This document shows, piece after piece, positions 6,696-16,930 of a stretch of 64,000 nucleotides of DNA. Position numbers and translations under genes: made by a program. Below the pieces are notes generated by a model. That model did not search any database and was not told where the DNA came from. It was given only the letters and a program-made list of their open reading frames with translations. This DNA comes from Vibrio gallaecicus (GTDB lineage: Bacteria; Pseudomonadota; Gammaproteobacteria; Enterobacterales; Vibrionaceae): contig NZ_AP025490.1 of assembly GCF_024347495.1 (NCBI RefSeq), forward strand, positions 2,604,001 through 2,668,000, in the 5' to 3' direction. Position 1 is the stretch's first letter; every line of letters starts with the position of its first letter.

Positions 6696-8780
6696 TTACT
6701 TAGCTTCTTTTTCTGCTTTAACTTTTGCAATCACTTCGTCAGCAACGTTAGTTGGACATGGTGAGTATTGTGCGAATTCCATAGAGAATTGGCCACGACC
6801 AGAAGTGATAGTACGTAGGTGACCGATGTAGCCGAACATCTCAGAAAGAGGTACGTCAGCTTTAATACGAACACCAGTAACACCAGCTTGTTGATCTTTG
6901 ATCATGCCACGACGACGGTTAAGGTCACCGATAACATCACCAACGTGATCGTCTGGAGTGAACACGTCAACGTTCATGATAGGCTCAAGAAGTTGCGCGC
7001 CAGCTTTAGGCATAGATTGACGGAATGCGCCTTTCGCTGCGATTTCAAATGCGATAGCAGATGAATCGACTGCGTGGAAACCACCATCGTAAAGTTCAAC
7101 TTCAACGTCTAGCGTAGGGAAGCCAGCTAGTACGCCGTTATCCATCATGCCAGCAAAGCCTTTCTCAACTGCAGGCCAGAATTCTTTAGGAACGTTACCG
7201 CCCACAACTACAGAATTGAACTTGAAGCCTGAACCAGCTTCGCCTGGTTTGATACGGTAATCGATCTTACCGAATTGACCAGAACCACCAGATTGCTTCT
7301 TGTGCGTGTAGCTATCTTCAATTGCTTGAGTGATAGTTTCACGGTAAGCAACTTGAGGAGCACCTACAGTTAGGTCAACGCCGTATGTACGCTTAAGGAT
7401 ATCTACCTTGATGTCTAGGTGAAGCTCACCCATACCTTTCAGGATAGTTTCGCCAGTTTCTTCGTCAGTCTCAACTTGGAAAGATGGATCTTCTGCAACC
7501 ATTTTACCGATCGCGATACCCATTTTCTCAGAACCGCCTTTATCTTTTGGAGATACAGCGATAGAGATTACTGGAGTTGGGAAAACCATTGGCTCAAGCG
7601 TTACTTGATCTTTTGGATCACATAGAGTGTGACCAGTTTGCACGTTCTTCATACCAACGATCGCAATGATGTCACCAGCTTGTGCGCTAGTTAATTCGTT
7701 ACGGTCATCAGCTTGCATCTCAACCATACGGCCAACACGCTCAGTTTTACCTGTGAATGAGTTAAGAATCGTGTCACCTTTGTTCAATTTACCAGAGTAA
7801 ATACGAACGAAAGTTAGAGCACCAAAACGGTCATCCATGATTTTGAATGCAAGCGCTTTGAAAGTTTCTTCTGTAGAAACGATAGCGTGTTCGCCAGTTT
7901 CTTCGCCAGCTTCGTCCATTAGAGGTTGAGGATCAACTTCAGTTGGAGAAGGTAGGTAATCTACAACAGCGTCAAGAACGATTTGTACGCCCTTGTTTTT
8001 GAATGCAGAACCACAGAAAGTTGGGAAGAACGCTAGGTCACGAGTACCTTTACGGATACAACGCTTGATGTCTTCGATAGAAGGCTCTTCACCTTCCATG
8101 TAAGCTTCCATTAGGTCATCGTCTTGCTCTACAGCAGTTTCGATTAGCTCTTCACGGTATTGCTCTACGTCATCTACCATGTCCGCAGGAACATCTAGGA
8201 TTTCGTAGTTTTCAGGAAGACCAGTGTCATCCCAAACGTATGCTTTACGGCTTAGTAGGTCTACAACACCAACGAATTCGTCTTCACGACCAATTGGTAG
8301 AACCATAACTAGTGGGTTTGCGCCTAGAACGTTTTTAACTTGGTCAACAACGTTGTAGAAATCAGCACCCATACGGTCTAGTTTGTTAACGAAGATCAGA
8401 CGAGATACTTCTGATTCGTTAGCGTAACGCCAGTTAGTTTCTGATTGTGGTTCAACACCACCAGAACCACAGAATACACCGATACCGCCATCAAGTACTT
8501 TAAGAGAACGGTATACTTCAACTGTGAAGTCAACGTGTCCAGGAGTATCGATAACGTTTAGACGGTGACCGTTCCAGAAACAGCTTACAGCTGCTGATTG
8601 GATAGTAATTCCGCGCTCAGCTTCCTGTTCCATGAAGTCAGTCGTTGATTCGCCATCATGTACTTCACCAGTCTTGTGGATTTGACCAGTTAGCTTAAGG
8701 ATACGCTCAGTGGTAGTAGTTTTACCCGCATCAACGTGCGCGAAAATACCAATGTTTCTGTATTTCGATAAATCTGCCAT
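6696..8780 (-). CDS. fusA2: Elongation factor G, second stand-alone paralogue (EF-G2)
   Basis: 694 residues. This translational GTPase drives tRNA-mRNA translocation and ribosome recycling. Seen: the P-loop [15 protein letters not shown], switch [10 protein letters not shown], the G4 motif NKLDRMG, and domains II-V to the C-terminus. The gene stands alone, not beside rpsL, rpsG and tuf, so it is the extra fusA copy known in vibrios rather than the str-operon one. Differences from the usual EF-G wording, such as [21 protein letters not shown] around switch I, support a paralogue. Whether it is specialised for translocation or recycling cannot be told here. It has its own terminator and a 234-base upstream region. 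Confidence 0.9.
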   Translation of the reverse strand: MADLSKYRNIGIFAHVDAGKTTTTERILKLTGQIHKTGEVHDGESTTDFMEQEAERGITIQSAAVSCFWNGHRLNVIDTPGHVDFTVEVYRSLKVLDGGIGVFCGSGGVEPQSETNWRYANESEVSRLIFVNKLDRMGADFYNVVDQVKNVLGANPLVMVLPIGREDEFVGVVDLLSRKAYVWDDTGLPENYEILDVPADMVDDVEQYREELIETAVEQDDDLMEAYMEGEEPSIEDIKRCIRKGTRDLAFFPTFCGSAFKNKGVQIVLDAVVDYLPSPTEVDPQPLMDEAGEETGEHAIVSTEETFKALAFKIMDDRFGALTFVRIYSGKLNKGDTILNSFTGKTERVGRMVEMQADDRNELTSAQAGDIIAIVGMKNVQTGHTLCDPKDQVTLEPMVFPTPVISIAVSPKDKGGSEKMGIAIGKMVAEDPSFQVETDEETGETILKGMGELHLDIKVDILKRTYGVDLTVGAPQVAYRETITQAIEDSYTHKKQSGGSGQFGKIDYRIKPGEAGSGFKFNSVVVGGNVPKEFWPAVEKGFAGMMDNGVLAGFPTLDVEVELYDGGFHAVDSSAIAFEIAAKGAFRQSMPKAGAQLLEPIMNVDVFTPDDHVGDVIGDLNRRRGMIKDQQAGVTGVRIKADVPLSEMFGYIGHLRTITSGRGQFSMEFAQYSPCPTNVADEVIAKVKAEKEAK

Positions 8781-8875
8781 TGTCTTACTCTGTTAATAGG
8801 ATATAAAATGCGCGCAGAGTATATCACAATCTGTGAAGACTGATAGCTTTGCATGCATTTGAGATTGAAAAACTT

Positions 8876-8903
8876 CACCTTTTCAGAATAAAATGAAAAG
8901 GTG
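8876..8903. other. Inverted repeat in the region between radA and fusA2
   Basis: CACCTTTTC and GAAAAGGTG flank a 10-base loop. A second low-GC inverted repeat lies at 8913-8933 (AACAATC, loop, GATTGTT). One of them may end radA transcription or sit in the fusA2 leader; neither is a strong terminator. Confidence 0.35.
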
Positions 8904-9014
8904 ACTCAATTAAAACAATCTAAGCGATTGTTTATTAAAAGGTTAGAATCATTAAATGTTATTTAATAACCCTAAGCTGATTACTGACCTATAGATTAGC
9001 TGAAGTAAAATTGA

Positions 9015-10394
9015 TTACAACTCATCAAAGGCATTAATTGCTTCCGAAAGCTTTTTAACCCCATGGATTTGCATTCCAGGAATCCCACCTTTGGGCATAT
9101 TTGCCGCAGGTACAATCGCCTTAGTAAACCCATGCTTAAACGCTTCATTTAAACGTTCTTGTCCACTTGGTACAGGGCGAATTTCACCGGCTAAACCAAC
9201 TTCACCAAATACAACCACATCTTTTGGTAGCGCGCGGTCTCTAAAGCTCGATAAAAGCGCCATCACTAATGCTAGGTCAGCACTGGTTTCGGTTACTTTA
9301 ACGCCCCCGACTACATTGACAAATACATCTTGGTCAGCCATCTGCAAACCACCGTGTTTATGTAATACTGCCAGCAGGAGTGATAAGCGATTCTGTTCAA
9401 GACCAACCGCGACACGACGCGGGTTAGCCAGTTGTGAGTAATCCACCAAGGCTTGAATTTCGACAAGTAAAGGTCGAGTGCCCTCCCAGACAACCATAAC
9501 CGAGCTGCCTGACGTTTCCTCTTCACCGCGAGACAAGAATATAGCTGAAGGGTTACTTACCTCCTTCAAACCTTGCTCTGTCATTGCAAAAACGCCTAGT
9601 TCATTCACAGCACCAAAACGGTTTTTATGACTTCGAAGTGTTCTAAACCGGCTATCCGTTCCACCATCTAGCAAAACCGAACAGTCGATAATATGTTCCA
9701 GAACTTTAGGTCCTGCCAATGTGCCGTCTTTAGTTACATGACCTACTAAGAATACCGCAACATTATTTTGCTTGGCATAACGAGTCAAAGCCGTCGCCGA
9801 TTCTCGAACTTGAGCAACACTACCCGGTGAGGATTGCACATCCGCCACATGCATAACTTGAATCGAATCGATCACCATTATTTTGGGTTGTTCTTTCTCT
9901 GCAACTTGGCAAATTTTGTCGACATTGGTCTCAGACAGCATCTTCAAATGATCTTTAGGCAAACCCAAGCGAGAAGCTCGCATGGCGACTTGCTGTAATG
10001 ATTCTTCACCCGTGACATATAAGGTTGGTATCTGCGAAGACAACAAACACATTGTTTGTAACAGCAGTGTCGACTTACCGGCACCAGGGTTACCACCAAT
10101 CAAAATCGCTGCACCCGGAACAACACCACCACCAAGCACACGATCGAGCTCTTTAAAGCCACTACTAAAGCGTGGGACTTCTTGAAGGTTAATTTCAGAA
10201 AGAGTCTGAACGGCTGATTCCGTCGCTCCACCTGCATAACCAGATAACCTTTCATTTCTCGCAACTTGTGGCGACGCAGCTAACCTGACTTCCGTTATTG
10301 TGTTCCATGCCCCACATGCATTGCACTGACCTTGCCAACGCGGAAAGTCTGCGCCACAGTCGTTACATACATATGCTCGTTTCGCTTTAGCCAT
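9015..10394 (-). CDS. radA: DNA repair protein RadA (Sms)
   Basis: 459 residues, full length. RadA is a RecA-like, DnaB-like ATPase that promotes branch migration in recombination. Seen in order: the N-terminal C4 zinc finger (CNDCGADFPRWQGQCNACG), the Walker A motif GGNPGAGKST near residue 100, Walker B IMVIDSIQ, the RadA-specific KNRFG motif near residue 258, and a Lon-protease-like C-terminal domain. It is transcribed away from plzC and toward fusA2. The same neighbourhood (fusA2, radA, plzC, serB) is known in V. cholerae. Confidence 0.95.
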   Translation of the reverse strand: MAKAKRAYVCNDCGADFPRWQGQCNACGAWNTITEVRLAASPQVARNERLSGYAGGATESAVQTLSEINLQEVPRFSSGFKELDRVLGGGVVPGAAILIGGNPGAGKSTLLLQTMCLLSSQIPTLYVTGEESLQQVAMRASRLGLPKDHLKMLSETNVDKICQVAEKEQPKIMVIDSIQVMHVADVQSSPGSVAQVRESATALTRYAKQNNVAVFLVGHVTKDGTLAGPKVLEHIIDCSVLLDGGTDSRFRTLRSHKNRFGAVNELGVFAMTEQGLKEVSNPSAIFLSRGEEETSGSSVMVVWEGTRPLLVEIQALVDYSQLANPRRVAVGLEQNRLSLLLAVLHKHGGLQMADQDVFVNVVGGVKVTETSADLALVMALLSSFRDRALPKDVVVFGEVGLAGEIRPVPSGQERLNEAFKHGFTKAIVPAANMPKGGIPGMQIHGVKKLSEAINAFDEL

Positions 10395-10573
10395 ATGACC
10401 TCAATTGTTATACAACATAATTAAAGTTGTACTAAGTAACCTAAAATTTAAAACTCTGTGACTCAGTTGACCGTACGCATGAAAATAAAAGTTGCAGTAA
10501 GCTTACTTATACTTAAAGATCGAAGGTAACTAGTCGATAACATAAATGCCCAGACCATTTTAACAATAAAAGT

Positions 10574-12922
10574 ATGCAGCAATCTGAAATTCTATCTTTA
10601 GCTGAGCGGCTTATCTCCGCTTACCATGCCAGTGACTTTGATTACCTTCTTGCACAAATGACAGAAGGGGAATCCCCGTCGCTCAAATTACTCGTTAAGA
10701 TGGAATTGAATCGTATCATGGCTCCGTGTACTAAGAGCATTGATTTACGAGGTCGAGTCGATACAGAGTGCCATCAATACGTTTTAGATGGTCGTAAGCA
10801 CTGGTTAGATGATATTGCATTTAACGCGTATCAAAAAGGCACAATAAAATTCAAAGGTTATACTGAAGGTGTATGGGAGAATCTAATCAACTCTCGAAAC
10901 ACCTTCCGAACAAATAATGTCAATAAACCACCAGCTGAAACCAAAGAACTTACCAGCGCCAGTAGCCCTTACGAAGCGGAACCGATCAACCTAGGTTACG
11001 ATCTTAAACGCAAAGAAAACCGACTTCGACTTCATTCTCAAGTCGAAGTCAAAGCTTCTAAGGGGCAAGTATTACAAGCCGTTACTGTCGATATTTCTCC
11101 GTCAGGGGCTAAGTTCAAAGTCCCGAGCGCATTCAAATATAACTTAGGCGAAGTCATTGCCGTTTCATTTACTGAATTGGCAGAAAAATCATCATTAACT
11201 GATGTGAGTGACGCTGTTGAATTTAGAGTCTTAGGTATAGACGACTCTTACGAAAACAATGCTGTTAAGTATCTCAGAACCATCCGCCTCACAGATACTA
11301 ATATCATGAGTCAATTGATTGATGAGGCTCTGCACAGCACAAGTAAAAAAACACAGCATGAGAACCAAGACAAAATAATACGAGCTCGCTCTCGAGGCTT
11401 TGAACATACCTTTTTAAAGCACACTTGTAATTTGCCACTCTTTTTTAAAGAAGATGAACTCAAGCTCGCCTTACTAACAGATAACAACCACCCGTTGTGG
11501 CAGTATTGGCATGATGAGCGCAACCAGCATGCTCTCGGCACTTTGTTTAACGAACAGAGAATGAAACAGCTAGCTAAGCCTGGTGTTAAAGGCACGAGCA
11601 CTGTTATTTATTCTTTTACTCATGTTCACCAAGATAAAACATTATTTTATTCAATGATGCTCCCTGAAGCCTCAAGAGAACAAAGACAATTATTTTGGCA
11701 TGTCGGTGCCAAGCGCAAGAGTTGGAAAGCTTTCAAATTTTCTGTATTCGAGTTGTCAAAAGAAGAACGACAAGCGTTAGCCTCTCACTCCGACAGCTTA
11801 GCTCAAAGCTCTGATGGATTAACGCACTGTGGTATTTTGCAGGAGATTGGCGATGAAGAAAGCGCTCAGGATTACTTACTTTCTGAAAAACCAAGAATTG
11901 CTAGTAGTGAGCTGAATCGCTTCCGTCACCCTCGAAAAGTGATAGGAAATATTCAAAGTATTTACTTTGATTCCCAGTCGCGTCGTAAAGAACCAAGATA
12001 CCAATTCAAATCGCCACTGCAAATAACTAGCCCTAATGATGCGTCTGCAAATGGTTCTACCGTTGACCTTTCAAAGCGCGGGTTAAGTTTGGCGCTAGAG
12101 CAACCTCTAGTATTGAAGATTGACGATTTAATTTCTGTTAATTTCAGCGAACTTCAACTTTATGACAAAAAGCTACCTTTAAGCTCAGTCCCCTATCGCG
12201 TCATTCGAGTGAGCCCCAATGGAAAAAATGTACAGCTGGTTATTGAAGAAAACAGTAAAACAGTACGCACTATTGGTTTCTTAAATGGTTTGATAGAACA
12301 AAACCAAGATAAGCTGATGAAGAAAAAGGAACTGCTTCCAACTAACGCTTTATTGGAATCTTTACACAATATTCTTTTAAGCAAAATAGTCAGCAACCCG
12401 ATTTTTATTGATAAACCAAGCTCTACATTGAGAACCAAAGTCATTGGGGTCAACTTCCCATTGCCGAATCACTTAATGTTATTAGCAAAGCTTGGGCATG
12501 AGCAACATTTCTCTTTAGAACCTATCTTTAAAGGACATTCGAACTCATTACTTGCTGAACCTCTCAGAAAAATTGAAGGGGCAGAGCCACAGCACCACGA
12601 CGTGTATATTGCCGCCATAAAATTTGCAGGGAAGATTCAATCCGTTCATTCTAAGCTAACGAAAGATTTCACATCGGTTAAAGAACGTATTCTCTTCATC
12701 AAGAAAGCACAGCAAATGGGTGAAATTTATGTGCTCCGAGTATCAACTGCACCAATTTTCAACCCGTTAAGTAGCCTATTTCAGACGGACTTAGAAGAGT
12801 TAGCCAAAGTCAGCATGCATCAAGCACGTAAACTTGAAAAGGAAGTCACAGCATTTGTTGGGTATGGTGAAGCTGAAGATATTACTGAAGAAGTGCTTAT
12901 CCGCTTAGAGTTAACAACCTGA
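10574..12922 (+). CDS. plzC: Large two-PilZ-domain c-di-GMP receptor protein (PlzC-like)
   Basis: 782 residues, cytosolic, with no signal peptide. Two PilZ modules are visible. The first has RKENRLR near residue 146 and DISPSG near 172. The second has RRKEPR near 469 and DLSKRG near 497. Both keep the RxxxR and (D/N)xSxxG motifs that bind c-di-GMP, so both may bind. The long N-terminal, middle and C-terminal regions have no fold I recognise. Its place between radA and serB matches V. cholerae PlzC, one of five PilZ proteins there. It lies near two GGDEF-EAL proteins in this window. The start has only a weak ribosome site. Confidence 0.85.
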   Translation: MQQSEILSLAERLISAYHASDFDYLLAQMTEGESPSLKLLVKMELNRIMAPCTKSIDLRGRVDTECHQYVLDGRKHWLDDIAFNAYQKGTIKFKGYTEGVWENLINSRNTFRTNNVNKPPAETKELTSASSPYEAEPINLGYDLKRKENRLRLHSQVEVKASKGQVLQAVTVDISPSGAKFKVPSAFKYNLGEVIAVSFTELAEKSSLTDVSDAVEFRVLGIDDSYENNAVKYLRTIRLTDTNIMSQLIDEALHSTSKKTQHENQDKIIRARSRGFEHTFLKHTCNLPLFFKEDELKLALLTDNNHPLWQYWHDERNQHALGTLFNEQRMKQLAKPGVKGTSTVIYSFTHVHQDKTLFYSMMLPEASREQRQLFWHVGAKRKSWKAFKFSVFELSKEERQALASHSDSLAQSSDGLTHCGILQEIGDEESAQDYLLSEKPRIASSELNRFRHPRKVIGNIQSIYFDSQSRRKEPRYQFKSPLQITSPNDASANGSTVDLSKRGLSLALEQPLVLKIDDLISVNFSELQLYDKKLPLSSVPYRVIRVSPNGKNVQLVIEENSKTVRTIGFLNGLIEQNQDKLMKKKELLPTNALLESLHNILLSKIVSNPIFIDKPSSTLRTKVIGVNFPLPNHLMLLAKLGHEQHFSLEPIFKGHSNSLLAEPLRKIEGAEPQHHDVYIAAIKFAGKIQSVHSKLTKDFTSVKERILFIKKAQQMGEIYVLRVSTAPIFNPLSSLFQTDLEELAKVSMHQARKLEKEVTAFVGYGEAEDITEEVLIRLELTT

Positions 12923-12926
12923 TACA

Positions 12927-12947
12927 GATAAAGATAAAGATAAAGAT
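12927..12947 (+). repeat. GATAAA tandem repeat, three and a half copies
   Basis: It begins four bases after the plzC stop and lies just ahead of the terminator. It is short, but similar in placement to the longer stop-proximal arrays elsewhere in the window. Confidence 0.9.
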
Positions 12948-12962
12948 GTACATTAGAAATAA

Positions 12963-12987
12963 AAAAGCAGGCGTTATGCCTGCTTTT
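12963..12987. terminator. Bidirectional terminator between plzC and serB
   Basis: AAAAGCAGGC, loop GTTAT, GCCTGCTTTT, with T-rich sequence beyond on the plus strand. Confidence 0.9.
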
Positions 12988-13031
12988 CTCTTTTTAGTTA
13001 AGAATGTAAACGTAATAGAAACTGAAATTCG

Positions 13032-14012
13032 CTACGGTTTTACTTTCCAGCTGATTTTTTGCTGCTTAGCTAAAACTCCAGATAAAATACACAGTACACC
13101 ACCCAACCCAGAATAACGGACAGCAGTTTGAGCCTGCTCCTCAACTTTAGGTTTGGCATGATATGCGATCCCCAAACCAGCTGCTCCCATCATCACCAGA
13201 TCATTAGCACCATCGCCAACTGCGACTGTGTTATGGATTTCGATTTCATGTTCTTCCGCTAGTTCAACCAAAATGTCTGCTTTGGTTTGTGCTGACACAA
13301 CATCACCAAGCACTTCACCCGTCAGTTTTCCATTCACAATATCTAAGGTGTTTGACTGAGCATGATCGAGATCTAACGTATCTTTTAAGTAATCTGAGAA
13401 ATAAGTAAAGCCACCGGAAGCAATTGCAGTCTTCCAACCAAGCGCCTTCAGCGTATTCACAAGTTCAGCTAGATCAGGCATGAATGGTAATGTCTTACGA
13501 ACCTGCTCTAGAATCTCTTGGTCTGCACCTTTTAATGCACCAACACGCTGACGTAAACTTTGCTCAAAGTCGAGCTCACCTTGCATTGCTCGCTCCGTAA
13601 TATCCGAGACTAATGTGCCCACACCGGCTAACTTTGCGATTTCGTCAATACATTCGATCTGGATAGCGGTTGAGTCCATATCCATCACAATCAGACCCGG
13701 CTTAGACAAGTCAGGTACTTCACTCAAGTTTGCGTAATCAAGTTTTAGTGCTTGTAAGATTTCTTCATGCGCAGGAGTCAAATTCCCGGACATTAAGGCG
13801 ACTTCGTATTGCCCCACTTTCCAAGTATCTAAAATCGTGTTGTAAAAACCCGTGAAGAAATCAATATCATCAAAATACTGAGGAGATAAGTACTCGGCAA
13901 ACACGATCCAATTGGCTTTCGATTTAGACAATTGCGATGAAAAACGAGTTTCAGGCAACCGAGTGATAAGTGTTGTATGCCTTTTAATTGGCAAATATTT
14001 GTGAGCGTCCAT
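13032..14012 (-). CDS. serB: Phosphoserine phosphatase
   Basis: 326 residues. It catalyses the last step of serine synthesis, removing phosphate from L-phosphoserine. The HAD motif I is DMDSTAIQIECIDE near residue 110, where the first aspartate is the nucleophile. Motif II (ASGGFTYFSDYL) and motif III with GDGANDLVMM follow. The N-terminal 100 residues correspond to the regulatory ACT-like extension of the enterobacterial enzyme. It converges on plzC and is divergent from ytjB, the usual neighbour of serB in gammaproteobacteria. Confidence 0.95.
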   Translation of the reverse strand: MDAHKYLPIKRHTTLITRLPETRFSSQLSKSKANWIVFAEYLSPQYFDDIDFFTGFYNTILDTWKVGQYEVALMSGNLTPAHEEILQALKLDYANLSEVPDLSKPGLIVMDMDSTAIQIECIDEIAKLAGVGTLVSDITERAMQGELDFEQSLRQRVGALKGADQEILEQVRKTLPFMPDLAELVNTLKALGWKTAIASGGFTYFSDYLKDTLDLDHAQSNTLDIVNGKLTGEVLGDVVSAQTKADILVELAEEHEIEIHNTVAVGDGANDLVMMGAAGLGIAYHAKPKVEEQAQTAVRYSGLGGVLCILSGVLAKQQKISWKVKP

Positions 14013-14120
14013 GTATGTAATTCCTAAATAACCTAGCTAGACGTTAACCTATTGCAATTTAAAAACGCAAGTCTCAATATGTCTAAATATAAAATTTGTT
14101 TACTCTAGGTTTATCTAAAC

Positions 14121-14732
14121 ATGAATGAATCACTTTTTTCATTGCGTAATGCTCTGCGTATTTTTGCCTTAATTTTGCTTAGTGTGATGTTTATTGTCAC
14201 CATCAAAAATAGCGTCGTTATTAGTAAAGGCAACGAGAAAATTCAAAGTAAACAGTTAGAAACCCTAACCAAGGTTTTAATTTCTCAAGCCTCCTTATCA
14301 GCAAGCAAGATGATTGCTCAACAAGATCAAGAAAGGTTGCTACAGCTGACTAACCAGCTATCCCAAGATCGCTTGGTATTTGATGCCACTATTTACGACG
14401 CTGAAGGGATTCGTTTAGCATCCAGTGAACAAGCAAGCACTGTAAGAGAGATTCTAGGTTTAGATACGCCACTCGCAACGGCAAGCATTGGGCGACAACA
14501 ACTTGTTGAGCCTATTTACTCAGCAGAAAATGCCATTATAGGTTTTGTTAGAGTGACCTTCGAAACCGGAAAGGTGACCTCGATTTCAGATCATCATTAC
14601 CGTAGGATTGATCGTTACATGCTAGGAATGATTTTGATGGGGTTTATTAGTGGGATGCTTTTCATCTTAATCATCCGTAAAAAGAAAACAAAGCCTGGTG
14701 AAAACTTACTACTTAAGAATGTGGCTCAGTAA
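14121..14732 (+). CDS. ytjB: YtjB/Smp-family membrane protein
   Basis: 203 residues. A membrane anchor at about 10-30 and a second hydrophobic segment near 168-190 bracket a periplasmic region of about 135 residues (SASKMIAQQDQERLLQLT through the LVEPIYSAENAIIGFVRV strand). This resembles a single-cache-like sensory or adhesion module. The family lies divergent from serB in many gammaproteobacteria and its function is not firmly known. A basic tail (RKKKTKPGEN) faces the cytoplasm. Confidence 0.8.
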   Translation: MNESLFSLRNALRIFALILLSVMFIVTIKNSVVISKGNEKIQSKQLETLTKVLISQASLSASKMIAQQDQERLLQLTNQLSQDRLVFDATIYDAEGIRLASSEQASTVREILGLDTPLATASIGRQQLVEPIYSAENAIIGFVRVTFETGKVTSISDHHYRRIDRYMLGMILMGFISGMLFILIIRKKKTKPGENLLLKNVAQ

Positions 14733-14812
14733 GAACACTAAATAAAGTGCCGTGCAATCAGTAGCTAGAAGCTAAGATTCAATATTCTGGCTCTAATTAG
14801 ATTCCAGATAAA

Positions 14813-14849
14813 AAAAGCCCCCAAAACTCAGGCAGTTTTGAGGGCTTTT
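14813..14849. terminator. Bidirectional terminator between ytjB and deoD
   Basis: A 16-base stem with one mismatch (AAAAGCCC, CAAAACT and complements) around a 5-base loop, flanked by A and T runs. Confidence 0.9.
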
Positions 14850-14907
14850 GTTTGTCCATTACAAATGTCTCATCTCTTTATGATAAAAAGATTAACACTC
14901 ATAATTA

Positions 14908-15624
14908 TTATGCGTCGCCAAGAAGAACTGAATCTAAAGCAATCAGCATCATTTCATTAAAAGTGGTTGCACGCTCATCTGATGTGGTTTGCTCACCCGT
15001 TTTAATGTGGTCTGAAACAGTACAGATCGTTAGTGCTTGAGCACCGTACTCAGCCGCAACACCGTAGATCCCAGCCGCTTCCATTTCAACGCCCACAATT
15101 CCGTACTTATCCATTACTTCGAACATTTCAGGATCTGGCGTATAAAACAGTTCAGCAGAGAACAAGTTACCGACTTTTACATCAATACCGCGAGCTTTTG
15201 CTGCTTCTTCTGCATTACGAACCATCTTGTAGTCAGCAATAGCGGCAAAGTCATGACCTTTGAAGCGAATGCGGTTCACTTTAGAATCGGTACATGCACC
15301 CATGCCAATCACAACATCACGAACTTTAATATCTTCATTTACAGCGCCACAACTGCCGACACGGATAACCTTTTTAACACCAAAGTCTTTAATAAGTTCA
15401 GTCACGTAGATTGAGCAAGATGGAATGCCCATACCGTGCCCCATTACTGAGATCTTACGACCTTTGTAAGTACCGGTATAACCAAACATGCTTCGAACAT
15501 CACAAACTTGTACAACATCATCTAAAAAAGTCTCAGCGATGTACTTGGCGCGTAGCGGGTCACCTGGCATTAAAACAACGTCAGCGAATGCACCCATTTC
15601 TGCATTAATATGTGGAGTTGCCAT
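14908..15624 (-). CDS. deoD: Purine nucleoside phosphorylase DeoD-type
   Basis: 238 residues, the usual length of the hexameric DeoD class. It cleaves purine (deoxy)nucleosides with phosphate to the base and (deoxy)ribose 1-phosphate. Seen: the phosphate-binding motif MPGDPLRAK near residue 19, the motif RVGSCGAV near 87, the ribose/base-site motif [12 protein letters not shown] near 177, and SDHIKTGE near 204. It is the last gene of the deo operon. A terminator-like hairpin lies in the 64-base gap from deoB, so its output may be set separately. Confidence 0.95.
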   Translation of the reverse strand: MATPHINAEMGAFADVVLMPGDPLRAKYIAETFLDDVVQVCDVRSMFGYTGTYKGRKISVMGHGMGIPSCSIYVTELIKDFGVKKVIRVGSCGAVNEDIKVRDVVIGMGACTDSKVNRIRFKGHDFAAIADYKMVRNAEEAAKARGIDVKVGNLFSAELFYTPDPEMFEVMDKYGIVGVEMEAAGIYGVAAEYGAQALTICTVSDHIKTGEQTTSDERATTFNEMMLIALDSVLLGDA

Positions 15625-15657
15625 TGAAAATATCCTTTATCTCAAACCAAAAAAGAA

Positions 15658-15677
15658 GAGAGAGGTCTCCCTCTCTC
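15658..15677 (-). terminator. Terminator-like hairpin between deoB and deoD
   Basis: GAGAGAGG and CCTCTCTC around a four-base loop. On the minus strand it is followed by CTTCTTTTTT. It would reduce transcription from deoB into deoD. Confidence 0.55.
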
Positions 15678-15688
15678 TTAGTTAACTA

Positions 15689-16909
15689 TTATAAAAAGCT
15701 TGTACCGTGTCCCATCGCCGATGTGCCAAAGTATGTTGCTAAACTCTGACCAATATCTGCAAATGTATCGCGACGTCCTAAAGAGCCCGCAGGGATGTTC
15801 TTACCGTAAACAATCACTGGGATATGTTCACGTGTATGATCAGTTCCTGGCCATGTCGGATCACAACCGTGATCGGCAGTTAGGATAAGTACGTCATCTT
15901 GCTCCATCATATCAATGACTTCATTGATACGACCATCAAAGTACTCAAGCGCTGCAGCGTAGCCTGCAACATCACGGCGGTGACCGTAAGCTGAGTCGAA
16001 GTCTACAAAGTTAGTGAATACGATAGTGTTATCGCCCGCTTCTTTGATTGCTTCTTTTGTCGCTTCGAATAAAGCAGGAATACCTGTCGCTTTAGTTTTC
16101 TGAGTAATACCACAACCTGCATAGATATCAGAGATCTTGCCGATTGAGTGAACGTTACCACCCTTCTCATCAACAAGTTTCTGAAGAACAGTTGCCGCTG
16201 GAGGCTCAACAGAAAGGTCACGACGGTTACCAGTACGCTCAAATTGACCTTTACCAGGGCCAACGAACGGACGCGCGATAACACGACCAATGTTGTAATC
16301 TTCTAATTCTTCGCGAGCGATTTGACAAAGATCGAGCAAGTTTTGCAGACCGAATGTCTCTTCATGACAAGCAATTTGGAATACTGAATCCGCTGAAGTG
16401 TAGAAGATTGGTAAGCCCGTCTTCATGTGCTCTTCACCTAGATTGTCCAGGATTTCGGTACCTGATGAGTGGCAGTTACCTAAGAAATCAGACAAACCAG
16501 CACGCTCAAGGATGCGATCAGTTAGCTCTTTAGGGAAGCTGTTCTCTTTATCAGTGAAGTAACCCCAATCAAACAATACCGGTACACCAGCAATTTCCCA
16601 GTGACCAGATGGCGTGTCTTTACCAGAAGACAACTCTGCTGCATGACCGTATGCACCAATAATTTCAGCATTTGCATCCATACCAGGAGCAAAGCGACCT
16701 GTTGACTCTTTATGAGCCATAGCTAAGCCAAGCTTAGACAGGTTAGGTAATGTTAGCGGACCTTGACGATCAGCGTTATCTGCTAAGCCTTTATCACAGT
16801 GATCTGCGATATGACCCATAGTGTCAGAACCTACATCACCGAATGTATCTGCATCTGCAGTTTCGCCAATACCAAATGAATCTAAAACTAAAATAAATGC
16901 TCTTTTCAT
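15689..16909 (-). CDS. deoB: Phosphopentomutase
   Basis: 406 residues starting [16 protein letters not shown]. This ATG has GGAG six bases upstream, so an in-frame GTG at 16921 is rejected. It interconverts (deoxy)ribose 1- and 5-phosphate in the alkaline-phosphatase superfamily fold with two Mn ions. The metal-binding pattern is visible: DSFGIG at the N-terminus, [10 protein letters not shown] with the catalytic threonine near residue 90, and [19 protein letters not shown] near 335. It lies 21 bases after deoA. Confidence 0.95.
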   Translation of the reverse strand: MKRAFILVLDSFGIGETADADTFGDVGSDTMGHIADHCDKGLADNADRQGPLTLPNLSKLGLAMAHKESTGRFAPGMDANAEIIGAYGHAAELSSGKDTPSGHWEIAGVPVLFDWGYFTDKENSFPKELTDRILERAGLSDFLGNCHSSGTEILDNLGEEHMKTGLPIFYTSADSVFQIACHEETFGLQNLLDLCQIAREELEDYNIGRVIARPFVGPGKGQFERTGNRRDLSVEPPAATVLQKLVDEKGGNVHSIGKISDIYAGCGITQKTKATGIPALFEATKEAIKEAGDNTIVFTNFVDFDSAYGHRRDVAGYAAALEYFDGRINEVIDMMEQDDVLILTADHGCDPTWPGTDHTREHIPVIVYGKNIPAGSLGRRDTFADIGQSLATYFGTSAMGHGTSFL

Positions 16910-16930
16910 TGCTCTCTCCACCAGAGTAAT

